Positions 8,438 to 17,569 are shown, counted from the first letter of the stretch. The stretch: DNA of 64,000 nt from Rhodoligotrophos defluvii (GCF_005281615.1 NZ_SZZM01000001.1:1645455-1709454), one strand, 5' to 3'. The notes: generated from the letters alone by a model not told the origin. Made by a program: numbers and translations.

Positions 8438-9442
8438 TCACGCAGCCCGAACGGCAGCCGGCGTGGCTTCCACCACCTCGTCGAACACCTGTCTGTAGAG
8501 CCGCAGCCAATTGCCCCCCATGATCGCGGCCGTCTCCGCCTCGGAGAAGCCACGCTTGCGGAGCGCATCGGCAATGACCCCGAAGGTGCGCATCGTCTTG
8601 AGCCAGCTCGGCTCCGGCACCTTGCCGGGCCTGGCCGCCGAGCCGGCACCGTAATTGGGGATGCGCGACCAGCGGCCCATGCGCATCCATTCAAGCTCCG
8701 GCATGCCGATGTTGCGGCCGTGGTCGGTGCCGATGGCGATGTGGTCGGTGCCGGCCACATCCGCGGCGTAAGCGGCGATTTCCGACCATTTCTCGGCGCT
8801 TTCCGTGTAATCGCCACAGATATTGGCATAGGTGGCGAGCCCGATCACCCCGCCCTTCGCCGCGAGCTCCTTGATCAGCACGTTCGATTTGTTGCGCACG
8901 TGGGGGATGAGATCCGACGGGTTGGCGTGGGTGACCGCCACCGGCTTTTCGGAAACCGCGATCACGTCGCGGCAGGTGCGCTCGCCCACATGGGACAAGT
9001 CGATGAGGATGCCCACGCGGTTCAGCTCGGCCACCATCTCACGGCCGAACCGGCTGATGCCGCTGTCGTTCGGTTCATAGCAGCTGCCGCCATATTCGTT
9101 CTGGTTGTTGTAGGTGAGCTGCATGACGCGCACGCCCATGTCGGCGAACAGCTCGGCATAGCGGATGCGGCCGCTGAGCGGTGTGGTGTTCTGGTAGCCG
9201 ACGAGCAGGGCGCAGCGGCCGGATGCGACGATCGCCTCGATCTCGGCGGCGGTGCGGGCGATCGCCACCAGGTCGGAATTGGCTCGGACGAGATCGCGGA
9301 AGCGGCCCAGCGCATCGAGCGATTCCATCGTGTCTTCCCAGAAGCCGAGGCAGGTCGTGATGCAGCTCATCCGGCCGTCGCGCAGTTCTTCGAAGACTGC
9401 CCTGTCAAACTTGCTGCAATTCAACCCGTCGATAAGCAACAT
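8438..9442 (-). CDS. Membrane-dipeptidase-like protein, peptidase family M19
   Basis: 334 residues, start at 9442 behind GGAGAAGG. Family M19 features are GILIDLSHVGERT, AVTHANPSDLIPHVRN and IAIGTDHGRNIG. The N-terminal HxD zinc pair of classical members is absent: the sequence there reads LLIDGLNCSKFD. I recall a bacterial M19 branch starting with a similar DGL-x-C motif, so this may be a subfamily trait rather than decay. Its likely role is hydrolysis of a dipeptide or amide brought in by the adjacent importer. The enzyme may bind metal differently from renal dipeptidase. Confidence 0.86.
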   Translation of the reverse strand: MLLIDGLNCSKFDRAVFEELRDGRMSCITTCLGFWEDTMESLDALGRFRDLVRANSDLVAIARTAAEIEAIVASGRCALLVGYQNTTPLSGRIRYAELFADMGVRVMQLTYNNQNEYGGSCYEPNDSGISRFGREMVAELNRVGILIDLSHVGERTCRDVIAVSEKPVAVTHANPSDLIPHVRNKSNVLIKELAAKGGVIGLATYANICGDYTESAEKWSEIAAYAADVAGTDHIAIGTDHGRNIGMPELEWMRMGRWSRIPNYGAGSAARPGKVPEPSWLKTMRTFGVIADALRKRGFSEAETAAIMGGNWLRLYRQVFDEVVEATPAAVRAA

Positions 9443-9586
9443 CGCCTTCTCCGTACCTCGGCCGTTCGAACCATGCTGAGCTTGCCGCCCCGGCTACCCT
9501 TGTGAGAGCGAGCGGGAGCCATGGTGACGCGCATGCCGATTAAATCAATCGCGTAATTTTTAATGCTCTTTCAGTTTTTCTGAAAT
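9443..9586 (-). promoter_or_regulatory. AT-rich intergenic gap with a small inverted repeat
   Basis: 144 bp between the amine oxidase stop and the dipeptidase start, clearly richer in A+T than the coding DNA. A six-base inverted repeat with a five-base loop (TTTCAG and CTGAAA, 9569-9585) lies directly after the amine oxidase stop. It lacks a GC-rich stem and a U tract, so it is a poor terminator. The gap could hold an internal promoter for the dipeptidase-ABC-ALDH genes; no clean -35/-10 pair was found. Confidence 0.35.
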
Positions 9587-10921
9587 TCACCTCCCGACGA
9601 GATCGAGCACGCGGTTCCACTGCATCGCCAGGTTCAGCACCGGCTGGCGAAGCCCATGGAAGGGGATCGGCCGAATTGGGGTTACGGGTATGGCGCCGCT
9701 GTCCGGCTGGCCCGTCATGGTGCGCGCGAGCCATGCGCCGGCCCGGTTGGACAGCGCGACGCCGCGCCCGTTGAAGCCCAGCAGCACGTGCAGACCGGGC
9801 GCCGGGCGGTGATAATGGGGCAGATAGTCGAAGGTGATGCAGACGAGGCCGGTCCAGCGGTGCACGATCGGCACGCCGGCAAGCTGCGGGAAGATGCCGG
9901 TGAGCACCTGCTCCAGCACGGAATAGTCCGCCCGAGCGCCCCCTATGCCACGTTCGGAGGTGAAGGAAGCGCGACCCCCGATCACCACCCGGTTCTCCCA
10001 GGTCTTGCGGAAATAAAGGATCAGCCTGCGGCTGTCATAGACGGTGTGATATCCCGGCAGGATCTCGGCATTGAGCGCATCCGGAATTGGGGCTGTAGCG
10101 ATCTGGAAACTGTTCACCGGCAGCAGGGATTCGGCGAGGCCCGGGATCAGTCCATCCGTATAGCCGTTGGTGGCCACTACCACCTCGCGGGCCTGCACGG
10201 CACCGCCGGCCGTCTCCACCCGCCAACCGCCATTTCGCTCCGTAAGCGCGGTGACGCGGCTGTGTGAATGCACCGTGGCGCCCGCCTTTTGCGCCGCCCG
10301 TGCCAATTCGCGGGCGAGATCGAGCGGATGCACGCGGCCGCCACGCGGATCTATGGTGCCGCCGATATAGGCACGGGTGCCGACGCGCCGGAACACGGCC
10401 TCGCGATCGGGCAGCCGCTCGACGGCTATGCCGCTACGCTCCAGCTGGTCGGTCGCCGCCTGCATGGCGTGGAGCGCCCGCCGATTGTGGGCGAGCCGGA
10501 CCAGTCCGTTACGGGCAAAGCGGCAGTTCAGTCCGAGGCGCGCGATGAGCGCAGCCAGGAAATCCGGCGCCTCCTGCCCAAGCCTGTAAAAGGCACTGCC
10601 CGCGTCGTTCCCGAATTTCAGCTGAAGGGCGGCTTCATCGAGCTTGAGACCGGGATTGACCTGCCCGCCATTACGGCCGCTGGCACCGAAGCCGATGGTT
10701 TCGGCTTCGAGCACGACGACCTTGCGGCCGGCCTCGGCCAGGTGCAGGGCTGCCGACAGGCCGGTAAAGCCGCCGCCGATAACGGCGACATCCGCAGAAA
10801 CTTCACCGGCAAGCGGTACCGTGGCGAGCGGCGGAGTGGCAGCCGACGCGGCCCATAGGCTGTCGACCGTGGCTTCGCCCTCCGACCCGTTCACCGACTG
10901 TGCCTGCCATGCCGCGGCCAT
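9587..10921 (-). CDS. FAD-dependent amine/amino-acid oxidoreductase (DAO family, PuuB/OrdL-like)
   Basis: 444 residues. The N-terminal FAD-binding dinucleotide fold is clear: VIGGGFTGLSAALHLAEAG (residues 48-66), followed by the acidic LEAE that binds the ribose. FGASGRNGGQVNPG is the block shared with gamma-glutamylputrescine oxidase relatives. A second FAD contact near the C-terminus reads LLGFNGRGVALSN. Such enzymes oxidise a secondary or primary amine with O2, giving an aldehyde or keto product, which fits the aldehyde dehydrogenase at the end of the unit. It follows the M24 gene by 18 bp, so the two are likely co-transcribed. Confidence 0.9.
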   Translation of the reverse strand: MAAAWQAQSVNGSEGEATVDSLWAASAATPPLATVPLAGEVSADVAVIGGGFTGLSAALHLAEAGRKVVVLEAETIGFGASGRNGGQVNPGLKLDEAALQLKFGNDAGSAFYRLGQEAPDFLAALIARLGLNCRFARNGLVRLAHNRRALHAMQAATDQLERSGIAVERLPDREAVFRRVGTRAYIGGTIDPRGGRVHPLDLARELARAAQKAGATVHSHSRVTALTERNGGWRVETAGGAVQAREVVVATNGYTDGLIPGLAESLLPVNSFQIATAPIPDALNAEILPGYHTVYDSRRLILYFRKTWENRVVIGGRASFTSERGIGGARADYSVLEQVLTGIFPQLAGVPIVHRWTGLVCITFDYLPHYHRPAPGLHVLLGFNGRGVALSNRAGAWLARTMTGQPDSGAIPVTPIRPIPFHGLRQPVLNLAMQWNRVLDLVGR

Positions 10922-10939
10922 CGCATTCCGTCCCGGGCG

Positions 10940-12121
10940 CTACCAGTAACGCTTCACCGCATCGGTGATGAGCTCGGCGCCGTCATCGGTCACCACCACC
11001 GTCTCCTCGAAGTCGCCGAGATAGCCGTCGCGAGACAAGGTGCGCTCGAAGCACAGCACCATGCCCGGCACGATGGGCGTTGGTTCGCCGATGGTCAGCC
11101 ACGGGGAGTCCCAGCCGAGCCCGACCCCATGACCGAGCCCCGAGAACACGCTTTTGAGCTCGAAGCCGAGTGCCTGCTGCCGGCCCAGGCCGGCCTGGGC
11201 GAGATCGCCGGCAGTGGCGCCGGGTTTCACCGCCGCGATGCCGGCCTCGATGCAGCCGATAGCCGCTTCGAACAGCTCGACCTGCGTCTTGGTTGCCGGG
11301 CCGACCGAGCGCGCGCGGGCGAGATCGAAGACATAGCCGCCATAGACGCCGGAGATGCCGAAGCGGATCCAGTCGCCGGCCTCCAGCCGGTCCGGCGCGC
11401 CCCAGGTGGGAAAGCTGCGGCGCACCACCTTGGGGTTTTCGCCGCCGCGGCCGGAGGCCATGAAGGAGTTGTAGAGAATGCCGCCCTCGGGAACGATGGT
11501 CTGCAAGCCGGCCGCCACGATCTCGCCGTGGGTAACGCCCGGCGCGACCGCCGCCATCATGGCGTCCATCATGCGCGAGCCCAGCCGGGAGGCATGGCGG
11601 AGCATCTCGATCTCGGCAGCCGATTTCACCGCGCGCAGGCCGGCAATGAGGTGGTCGGCGCTCGACACGCTCATGCCCGGCAGCGCCGCCGTGATCCTGC
11701 GGAAATAGCTGGTCGGCAGAACGTCCTCGCCGACGAGCCCCACCTTCCCCCTGTCCAGGCCGGCATCCTTCAACGCCTGCATGGCGGCCTCGATGACGAG
11801 GTCGGTATAGATGACCTCGCCGTCGTGGAGCCGGATCGAGCCGTCGTCGGGGATGTCGGTGATGAGCCGTGGCCTGCCGCCACAGGGCAGCACCAGGAAG
11901 GTATGGGCCCTGCCGCTCCAAGCGCCCTCATGATCAGGGGTGTAGGGAAAGGAGGTGTAGAAATTGGTGAGGTACATCACGTCTGCATAGCGGTCGACGG
12001 TACCGCCGCCGCGGGAGCAGACGAGGAGTCCGTCCAGGCCGGCGTCCTTCGCCCGCTCGGTCAGCCGCCGGCGACGCTCAGGGAACTCTTCGGCCGGAAT
12101 GCTGGGCTTGGCTTTGGACAT
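10940..12121 (-). CDS. M24-family (creatinase/Xaa-Pro-peptidase fold) hydrolase with one metal ligand changed
   Basis: 393 residues: an N-terminal creatinase-type domain (about 1-150) and a pita-bread domain. In metal-dependent M24 enzymes the motif GD-x4-D-x10-D supplies two Asp ligands. Here the first is Gly (GDWIRFGISG) and the second is kept (YVFDLAR). The His (GLGHGVGLG) and both Glu positions (CFERTLS, FEETVVV) are kept. Creatinase and ectoine hydrolase show that this fold can cleave C-N bonds without a metal pair, so an amidohydrolase role is plausible. It is the first gene of the minus-strand unit and is divergent from the FadR-type regulator. Confidence 0.87.
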   Translation of the reverse strand: MSKAKPSIPAEEFPERRRRLTERAKDAGLDGLLVCSRGGGTVDRYADVMYLTNFYTSFPYTPDHEGAWSGRAHTFLVLPCGGRPRLITDIPDDGSIRLHDGEVIYTDLVIEAAMQALKDAGLDRGKVGLVGEDVLPTSYFRRITAALPGMSVSSADHLIAGLRAVKSAAEIEMLRHASRLGSRMMDAMMAAVAPGVTHGEIVAAGLQTIVPEGGILYNSFMASGRGGENPKVVRRSFPTWGAPDRLEAGDWIRFGISGVYGGYVFDLARARSVGPATKTQVELFEAAIGCIEAGIAAVKPGATAGDLAQAGLGRQQALGFELKSVFSGLGHGVGLGWDSPWLTIGEPTPIVPGMVLCFERTLSRDGYLGDFEETVVVTDDGAELITDAVKRYW

Positions 12122-12308
12122 CCTGTTCCTCCCTGCTCGGCAATGGCGTGACGGCAGCGCCAGGTCGGGCGCGCGGGTGATCGCCTGGCCGGACCAATAA
12201 GACCTTTTCTCTGCCTTGGTTCAGCCTCTTTGATCGAAGCACGTCAGACAGCTTGAGTAAAGCGCAATTTTCCGGCACTATGCATAGGACCAAATTGGAC
12301 TGATTGGT
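12122..12308. promoter_or_regulatory. Divergent promoter region with GGACCAA repeats
   Basis: 187 bp between the M24 gene (minus) and the FadR-type regulator (plus). GGACCAA occurs at 12191-12197 and again at 12287-12293. The second copy is half of an imperfect palindrome, GACCAA-A-TTGGAC (12288-12300), ending eight bases before the regulator's start codon. FadR-subfamily operators usually contain TGGT and ACCA half-sites, so this is a reasonable candidate for autoregulation and for control of the divergent operon. That role is inferred. Confidence 0.45.
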
Positions 12309-13067
12309 ATGGAAGAAGAAAGAGCTGGTGAGCGCGCTTATAAATTCACTATGGAGGGAAGCTCGGCGGCTGCCATGATCACGCCGGTGCTCAATCGTGG
12401 TGACTTGATGAGCCAGCTGCGGCAGCTGCTGCAGCAGGGGCGCCTGCGTCCGGGAGACCGCCTGCCCAATGAGCGGGACCTTGCGGAGGCAAGCGGGCTG
12501 TCGCGCTCGACCGTGCGGGAAGTGCTTGGCGAGCTGGAGCGTGCGGGGCTGCTGTCGCGCCATGTGGGCCGCGGAACCTATGTCACCGCCATGGCCGCCG
12601 CCCGAGAGCAGGCGGGCAACAGCTTGGGCGAGGAGGCGGTGTCGCCTGGCGAGCTCATGGCCTTCCGTGCGGCGGTCGAGCCCACCCTGATCGAGCTGAT
12701 CGTCTTGCATGCGGCCGACACCCAGCTTGCCGAGCTGCAAGCCTGCGTCGCCTCCGGCCGCGGCGCCTCGAGTTGGCAGGAGGCGGAACAGGCCGATCGC
12801 CGCTTCCACGAGCTGCTCTATGAGGCCACCAACAACCGACTGTTTCGGCAGCTCGGCCGGCGCGTCTCGTCGGTCCGCGGGGAACAGGCGTGGATGAAGC
12901 TCAAGGAGCGCAGCTACACGCCGGAAAAGTGGGCGGGCTATCAGAGCGAGCACGAGGAGATCGCGGAAGCCCTGATCCATCGCGATCTGGTCGTCGCGCG
13001 CAGCCGGCTGCGCGATCACCTGACCGGCGTGCGCAGCCGGACGAGCATCGCGCTTGGCGATGTCTGA
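12309..13067 (+). CDS. FadR-subfamily GntR transcriptional regulator
   Basis: 252 residues. The winged helix is at about residues 30-95 (LRPGDRLPNERDLAEASG, then SRSTVREVLGELERAGL and GRGTYV). It is followed by an all-helical FCD ligand domain with DRRFHELLYEATNN and a final SEHEEIAEALIHRD, whose His and Asp residues often bind a metal and an organic acid. It faces the M24/amine-oxidase/ABC unit across a shared promoter region and probably controls it. An N-terminal stretch of about 20 residues precedes the winged helix; a start at the ATG at 12351 would remove half of it. Confidence 0.9.
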   Translation: MEEERAGERAYKFTMEGSSAAAMITPVLNRGDLMSQLRQLLQQGRLRPGDRLPNERDLAEASGLSRSTVREVLGELERAGLLSRHVGRGTYVTAMAAAREQAGNSLGEEAVSPGELMAFRAAVEPTLIELIVLHAADTQLAELQACVASGRGASSWQEAEQADRRFHELLYEATNNRLFRQLGRRVSSVRGEQAWMKLKERSYTPEKWAGYQSEHEEIAEALIHRDLVVARSRLRDHLTGVRSRTSIALGDV

Positions 13068-13072
13068 GCGCG

Positions 13073-14686
13073 CTACACCGCGTCCACGAGGGCCGGCCGG
13101 CCCCTGATCATGTCCGCGGCCTTCTCCGCGATCATGATGACGGCGGCATTGGTATTGCCGCCGATCAAGTCTGGCATGACCGAGGCATCCACCACCCGCA
13201 AGGCCTCGATGCCGAACACCCGCAAGGCGCCATCCACCACGGCCAGGTCATCGGTAGCAGGGCCCATCTTGCAGGTGCCGACAGGGTGGTGGACGGTGAT
13301 TCCGGTCGCGCGGATATGCTCGTCGAGGGCGCCGTCATCCACGCGATCGCGTGGCGGACCGGCCTGGCAGGCGATGAAAGGCTGGAGCGACCGCTGCCGG
13401 CCGATCTCCTCCGCCAGCTGCACGCCCGTGCGCATCACCCGCCAATCCTGATCGGTGGCCAGGAAGTTCTGCACGATGCGCACCGGCACTCTGGGATCGG
13501 CTGATGCAAGCTGCAGCCGGCCGCGGCTCTCGGGCCGCAGCAGCGCGGCGCGGATGGCGAAGCCGTCGGTGAATCCGCGGAACAGGTACGGCCGTGCGGT
13601 CATCGGCCCGGCGATGAAGATGATCTGCACGTCCGGTATGTCGTGCGCATACCGGCTTTTGAGGAAGGCCATGCCCCCGGCCGGCAGATCCGTGGCGATC
13701 CCCTTGCCGCGGAAATAGCAGTTGGCCAGCTCGCGCCCGATCCGGTCGCACCGCATGGCATGGTGCAGCGGCCCCGGCTCCCGCCGCACGAAAATGGCGG
13801 GAGCGGACATGTGGTCCTGCAGGTTTCGGCCGACGCCGCGCAGCGGCGCCACGACCTCGATGCCGACGCCGCGCAGCATGTCGGGATCGCCGATGCCCGA
13901 CAGCATCAGCAAATGCGGCGTGTTGATTACGCCTCCGCACAGGATCACCTCGCGCTCTGCACGAGCCATCTGCTTGCGGCCGCGACACACATATTCGATG
14001 CCCTTCGCCCGCCCGCCTTCGATCACGATGCGGGTGGCCAAAGCCCGGGTGACCACGCGCAGATTGGGGCGCGACAGGGTGGGCCGCAGATAGGCCACCG
14101 CCGCGCTGCAGCGGCGGCCCTTGCGGATGGTCGATTGCCAGCGGCCGAACCCTTCCTGCTCGGCCCCGTTATAATCCTCCGTCCACGGCTGCCCCATCTC
14201 CTGCCCCGCCGCCGCGAAGGCATCGCACAGGGGATCGTCATAGCGGCTGAACCGGGTCGACAGCGGGCCATCGCCGCCGCGATAGCGGTTTGCGCCGCCC
14301 TCCCAGGTTTCCTGGCGGCGGAAATAGGGGAGCACGTGGGCGTAGGACCATTCGGGAAGCCCCGAGTCTGCCCATCGGTCGTAGTCGGCGCGGTGGCCGC
14401 GCACATAGGCCATGGCGCTGATGGACGACGAGCCGCCGATCACCTTGCCGCGCGCGCATTCGATGGGGCGCCCGCCCATGGCCGGCTCGGGCTCCGAGAA
14501 ATACATCCAGTCGTGCTTGCGGTTGAGCAGCAGCCGCGGCCAGCCGAGGGGGATGTGGATCCACGGGTCGTAATCCCACCCGCCCGCCTCCAGCAACAGC
14601 ACCCGCTCGCCGTCCTCCGACAAGCGGTTGGCGAGCGTGCATCCGGCCGAACCGGCGCCGACGATGACGTAGTCGAACTCCGCCAT
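13073..14686 (-). CDS. GMC-family FAD alcohol dehydrogenase/oxidase (choline-dehydrogenase-like)
   Basis: 537 residues, normal for the family. The FAD-binding N-terminus is [34 protein letters not shown] is the GMC signature 1 region; the active-site His is in [10 protein letters not shown] and the partner position in [10 protein letters not shown]. It oxidises a primary or secondary alcohol to an aldehyde or ketone and passes electrons to a quinone or O2. It is the last gene of the minus arm of the catabolic cluster and sits 5 bp from the convergent GntR gene. The substrate is unlikely to be choline, given the CoA-transferase/thiolase context. Confidence 0.92.
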   Translation of the reverse strand: MAEFDYVIVGAGSAGCTLANRLSEDGERVLLLEAGGWDYDPWIHIPLGWPRLLLNRKHDWMYFSEPEPAMGGRPIECARGKVIGGSSSISAMAYVRGHRADYDRWADSGLPEWSYAHVLPYFRRQETWEGGANRYRGGDGPLSTRFSRYDDPLCDAFAAAGQEMGQPWTEDYNGAEQEGFGRWQSTIRKGRRCSAAVAYLRPTLSRPNLRVVTRALATRIVIEGGRAKGIEYVCRGRKQMARAEREVILCGGVINTPHLLMLSGIGDPDMLRGVGIEVVAPLRGVGRNLQDHMSAPAIFVRREPGPLHHAMRCDRIGRELANCYFRGKGIATDLPAGGMAFLKSRYAHDIPDVQIIFIAGPMTARPYLFRGFTDGFAIRAALLRPESRGRLQLASADPRVPVRIVQNFLATDQDWRVMRTGVQLAEEIGRQRSLQPFIACQAGPPRDRVDDGALDEHIRATGITVHHPVGTCKMGPATDDLAVVDGALRVFGIEALRVVDASVMPDLIGGNTNAAVIMIAEKAADMIRGRPALVDAV

Positions 14687-14704
14687 GGCGCCGCCTACCC
14701 GTCC

Positions 14705-15466
14705 TCAGCGGAGCGTCAAGCCGCCGTCGACGACCAGGTTATGGCCGGTGATGTAGAAGGAGTCGTCGGAGGCGAGGAACAGCGCCGCCTTGCCGATGCT
14801 GTCCGCTTCGGCGAGGAAGCCGAGCGGTACCATCTTGATGAACTCATCCGCGGTCTCGGCGCTGGTCTGGCGGGCGCGCTGGGTCATTTCGGTGTTGTGG
14901 AAGCCCGGCGAGATCGCATTGCTGCGGATGCCGTATTTCCCATATTGCCGGGCCAGGCTGCGGGTGAGCCCGAGCAGCGCCGCCTTGCTGGCGATATAGT
15001 CGGCGTTGCCCCGGCCGATGAAGGCGGCAACCGAGGCGATGTTGATGATGTTGCCCTTGTTCTGGGCCGTCATGACATCGAGCGCCGCCTTGCAGCAATT
15101 GAAGACGCCGGTGAGGTTGACGCTGATGGTGGCGTCCCAGGTCTCGCGGTCGAGCTCTTCCCAGGTCTTCAGCGGATTGAGCCCGGCATTGTTGACCAGG
15201 ATGTCGAGGCGGCCGAACCGGTCGCGAATGCCGGCTACCAGAGCCGCCACCTCGTCGGTCTTGGTGACATCGGCCTGCATGGCCACCGCCTCGCGGCCAG
15301 CCGCCTTGAGCTCCCTCACCAGGCCCTCCGCCGCTTCCGCCTCGAGCGGCCAGGGATAATTGACCACCGAGATCGCCCCTTCCGCCGCCAGCTCCCGCAC
15401 GATGGCGGCGCCCAGTCCGCGTTGGCCGCCGGTGACCAGCGCTACCCTGCCGTCGAGCTTTCCCAT
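14705..15466 (-). CDS. Short-chain dehydrogenase/reductase
   Basis: 253 residues, classical SDR. NAD(P) binding: TGGQRGLGAAI near residue 13. Structural NNAG is present, and the catalytic set comprises Ser in NIASVAAF and Tyr/Lys in YIASK. The C-terminus ends VVDGGLTLR as in FabG-like enzymes. It probably interconverts an alcohol and a ketone in the same pathway as the adjacent GMC enzyme and the hydrolase. It lies 18 bp upstream of the GMC gene on the same strand. Confidence 0.92.
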   Translation of the reverse strand: MGKLDGRVALVTGGQRGLGAAIVRELAAEGAISVVNYPWPLEAEAAEGLVRELKAAGREAVAMQADVTKTDEVAALVAGIRDRFGRLDILVNNAGLNPLKTWEELDRETWDATISVNLTGVFNCCKAALDVMTAQNKGNIINIASVAAFIGRGNADYIASKAALLGLTRSLARQYGKYGIRSNAISPGFHNTEMTQRARQTSAETADEFIKMVPLGFLAEADSIGKAALFLASDDSFYITGHNLVVDGGLTLR

Positions 15467-15489
15467 GGCCGTCCCTTGCTCCCTACACC

Positions 15490-16272
15490 TCAGCCGGACA
15501 GAAAACTCCGCACCGCGTCGGAGAACATGTCCGGCTGATCGAGATTGGAAATGTGCCCGGCGCCTGGCAGCGTGATGAAGCGGGCGTTCCTGAGCTCCGA
15601 CTGCATCGGGCGCATGGCCTCGGGCACGACCCCGTCCTTCTCGCCCACGATAAGCAGCACCGGGTGCGGCACACTGCCGGCCTGAGCGCGGAAATCATGC
15701 TGGGCGAGGGCGGCCGCGCAGCCAATGAAGCCGTTGACCGGCGTCGCCAGGATCATCTGGCGGACCTTCTGCAGCTGCGGCGGATTGGCGGCGATCGCCT
15801 CCGGCGGGTACCAGCGCGCGAGTGTCGAATCGACGAGGCCCGCCATTCCCTGCGCCTTGGCGATGGCAATCCGCTCCTCCCATTGCTGGGCCGCGGCCGC
15901 ATTGGAAATGCAAGGGGTGTCGCAGATGATCACCCGGTCCAGCCGCTCCGGATGGCGCTGCGCCAGCCCCATGGCCGTGACGCCGCCCATGGAGATGCCG
16001 CAGACATGGGCGCGGGCGATGCCGAGTTCGTCCATCAGCGCCACTACGTCTGCGATCAGCAGGTCGAAATCGTAGCGGCCTTCCGGCGCGTCGGTCTTGC
16101 CATGGCCGCGCTGGTCATAGCGCAGCACCCGAAACTGCTGGCCGAGCGCTTCGGCCTGCGGGTCCCACATGGAGAGATCCGTGGCGAGCGAGTTGCTGAG
16201 GATCAGCCATGGTGCCCCTTCGGGCCCATCGATGCGACAATTGAAGGTGATGCCATTCGCCTTGACCTGCAT
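15490..16272 (-). CDS. Alpha/beta hydrolase, 3-oxoadipate enol-lactonase-like
   Basis: 260 residues. The catalytic triad can be placed at Ser94 (GISMGG), Asp213 (VGEKDGV) and His240 (GAGHISNLDQP). YDQRGHGKTDAPEG and the GHISNLDQP ending resemble PcaD. It would hydrolyse a lactone, ester or C-C bond. No other beta-ketoadipate gene (pcaB, pcaC, pcaIJ) is nearby, so true PcaD function is not supported; ring opening of another lactone is as likely. The gene sits between the CoA-transferase and SDR genes. Confidence 0.88.
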   Translation of the reverse strand: MQVKANGITFNCRIDGPEGAPWLILSNSLATDLSMWDPQAEALGQQFRVLRYDQRGHGKTDAPEGRYDFDLLIADVVALMDELGIARAHVCGISMGGVTAMGLAQRHPERLDRVIICDTPCISNAAAAQQWEERIAIAKAQGMAGLVDSTLARWYPPEAIAANPPQLQKVRQMILATPVNGFIGCAAALAQHDFRAQAGSVPHPVLLIVGEKDGVVPEAMRPMQSELRNARFITLPGAGHISNLDQPDMFSDAVRSFLSG

Positions 16273-16291
16273 GCATTCCGCCCCTGCTCGG

Positions 16292-17569
16292 CTAGCCAGC
16301 GTGCTTTGCCTCCTCGGCCGGCCGGGAGACCGCGATGGCCCCGGCGCTCACCAGATCGGCAAGCTCGCTGTCGGTTAATCCCAGCGTGTGGCGTAGCACA
16401 TCCATGGTGTTCTCGCCCAGGGCGGGCGGATAGAGATCTTGGGTCCGCCGCGCTTCGGCAAAGACCATGGGATTGCCCATGACCCGCGCGCTCCGCCCAT
16501 CATCCGCCTGCAGGCTCATGACCATGGCCCGATGCTGGATTTGTGGATCCACCATCACCCGGTCGAGGGTATTGACCACCCCCACCGGGATCGACTCCGC
16601 TTCCAGCAGCGGCACCCATTCCGCGGCCGTGTGCTTGAGGAAGGCTTTCTCGAGCATTGGCCACAGCGCGAACCGGTTCTGGTAGCGCTCGCGGTTCGTC
16701 TTGAACTTCGGGTCGTCGGCCAGGTGAGCCAGATCCAGCGCGCGGCACAAGCCCTGCCACATCCGCTCGGTATTGGCGGTGATGACGATTTCCGAGCCGT
16801 CGGCTGTGACGAAGCCGCGATAGGTTGGGATGGAATCGTGCGCGCTGCCCTGGCGCGCCGGTACCTGGCCGGAGTGCAGGTAATAGGCCCCCTGGTAGCA
16901 CAGCATCGCCGCCTGGCAGTCGAGCATGGAAATATCGATGGTGTCGCCCTTGCCGGTCGCCATGCGCCGATAGAGCGCCGCCAGGATGGCGCTGGCCGCA
17001 TACATGCCCGCAGCAAGGTCCCCGATCGGTATGCCGGCGCGCACGGCGGGGCGGCCCGGCTCGCCGGTGAGGCTCATGCCGCCGGACAGGGCCTGCACGA
17101 TCATGTCATAGGCCGGCTTGTCGCGATACGGTCCATCCTGGCCGAAGCCGGAAATGGAGCACCAGATCAGGCTCGGGCGCTCGGCCCTCAGCTCGCTGCC
17201 TTTTAGGCCCAGCCGGTCGAGCACGCCGGGGCGGAAGTTCTCCACCACCACGTCGCTGGCGAGCGCGAGCTTCCGCACGAGGTCCAGCCCGGCCGGCGTC
17301 TTGATATCGATCGCGACGCTCTGCTTATTCCTGTTGATGGAGACGTAATAGACGCTGTCCTCGCCGATGAAATGGGGCGGAATATGTCGCGAGGAATCAC
17401 CGTGGGGCGGCTCCAGCTTGATGACCTCCGCGCCGAGATCCGCCAGCATCTGCGTGCCATAGGGCCCCGACAGGAACTGGGTGAGGTCGAGCACGCGCAA
17501 CCCGGCGAGGGGCGGGGATGGACGATCGCTTATGGCCGTCATCTCCTGCTGCGTCTCCATCGCCTTCAC
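16292..17569 (-). CDS. Class III (CaiB/BaiF) CoA-transferase
   Basis: 425 residues. It moves CoA from a donor thioester to a carboxylic acid, activating the substrate without ATP. Family blocks are visible: RVLDLTQFLSGPYGTQMLAD, LGAEVIKLEPPHGD, NRNKQSVAIDIKTPAG and the catalytic Asp region GIPIGDLAAGMYAA. The start codon overlaps the stop of the thiolase gene (ATGA at 17566-17569), which points to coordinated translation with the thiolase and DUF35 partners. Confidence 0.93.
   Translation of the reverse strand: MKAMETQQEMTAISDRPSPPLAGLRVLDLTQFLSGPYGTQMLADLGAEVIKLEPPHGDSSRHIPPHFIGEDSVYYVSINRNKQSVAIDIKTPAGLDLVRKLALASDVVVENFRPGVLDRLGLKGSELRAERPSLIWCSISGFGQDGPYRDKPAYDMIVQALSGGMSLTGEPGRPAVRAGIPIGDLAAGMYAASAILAALYRRMATGKGDTIDISMLDCQAAMLCYQGAYYLHSGQVPARQGSAHDSIPTYRGFVTADGSEIVITANTERMWQGLCRALDLAHLADDPKFKTNRERYQNRFALWPMLEKAFLKHTAAEWVPLLEAESIPVGVVNTLDRVMVDPQIQHRAMVMSLQADDGRSARVMGNPMVFAEARRTQDLYPPALGENTMDVLRHTLGLTDSELADLVSAGAIAVSRPAEEAKHAG

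Noticed and set aside
9569-9585. Rho-independent terminator after the amine oxidase gene
   Set aside because: The stem is only six A/T-rich pairs and no T tract follows on the transcribed strand.
13643-15538. A 631-codon plus-strand open frame opposite the GMC and SDR genes
   Set aside because: It mirrors two well-conserved minus-strand enzymes and its product is an Asp/Arg/His-rich string with no motif; this is the usual antisense effect of GC-rich codons.
15490-16272. A true beta-ketoadipate pathway (pcaD)
   Set aside because: The hydrolase resembles PcaD, but no pcaB, pcaC, pcaG/H or pcaI/J gene is present in the window.
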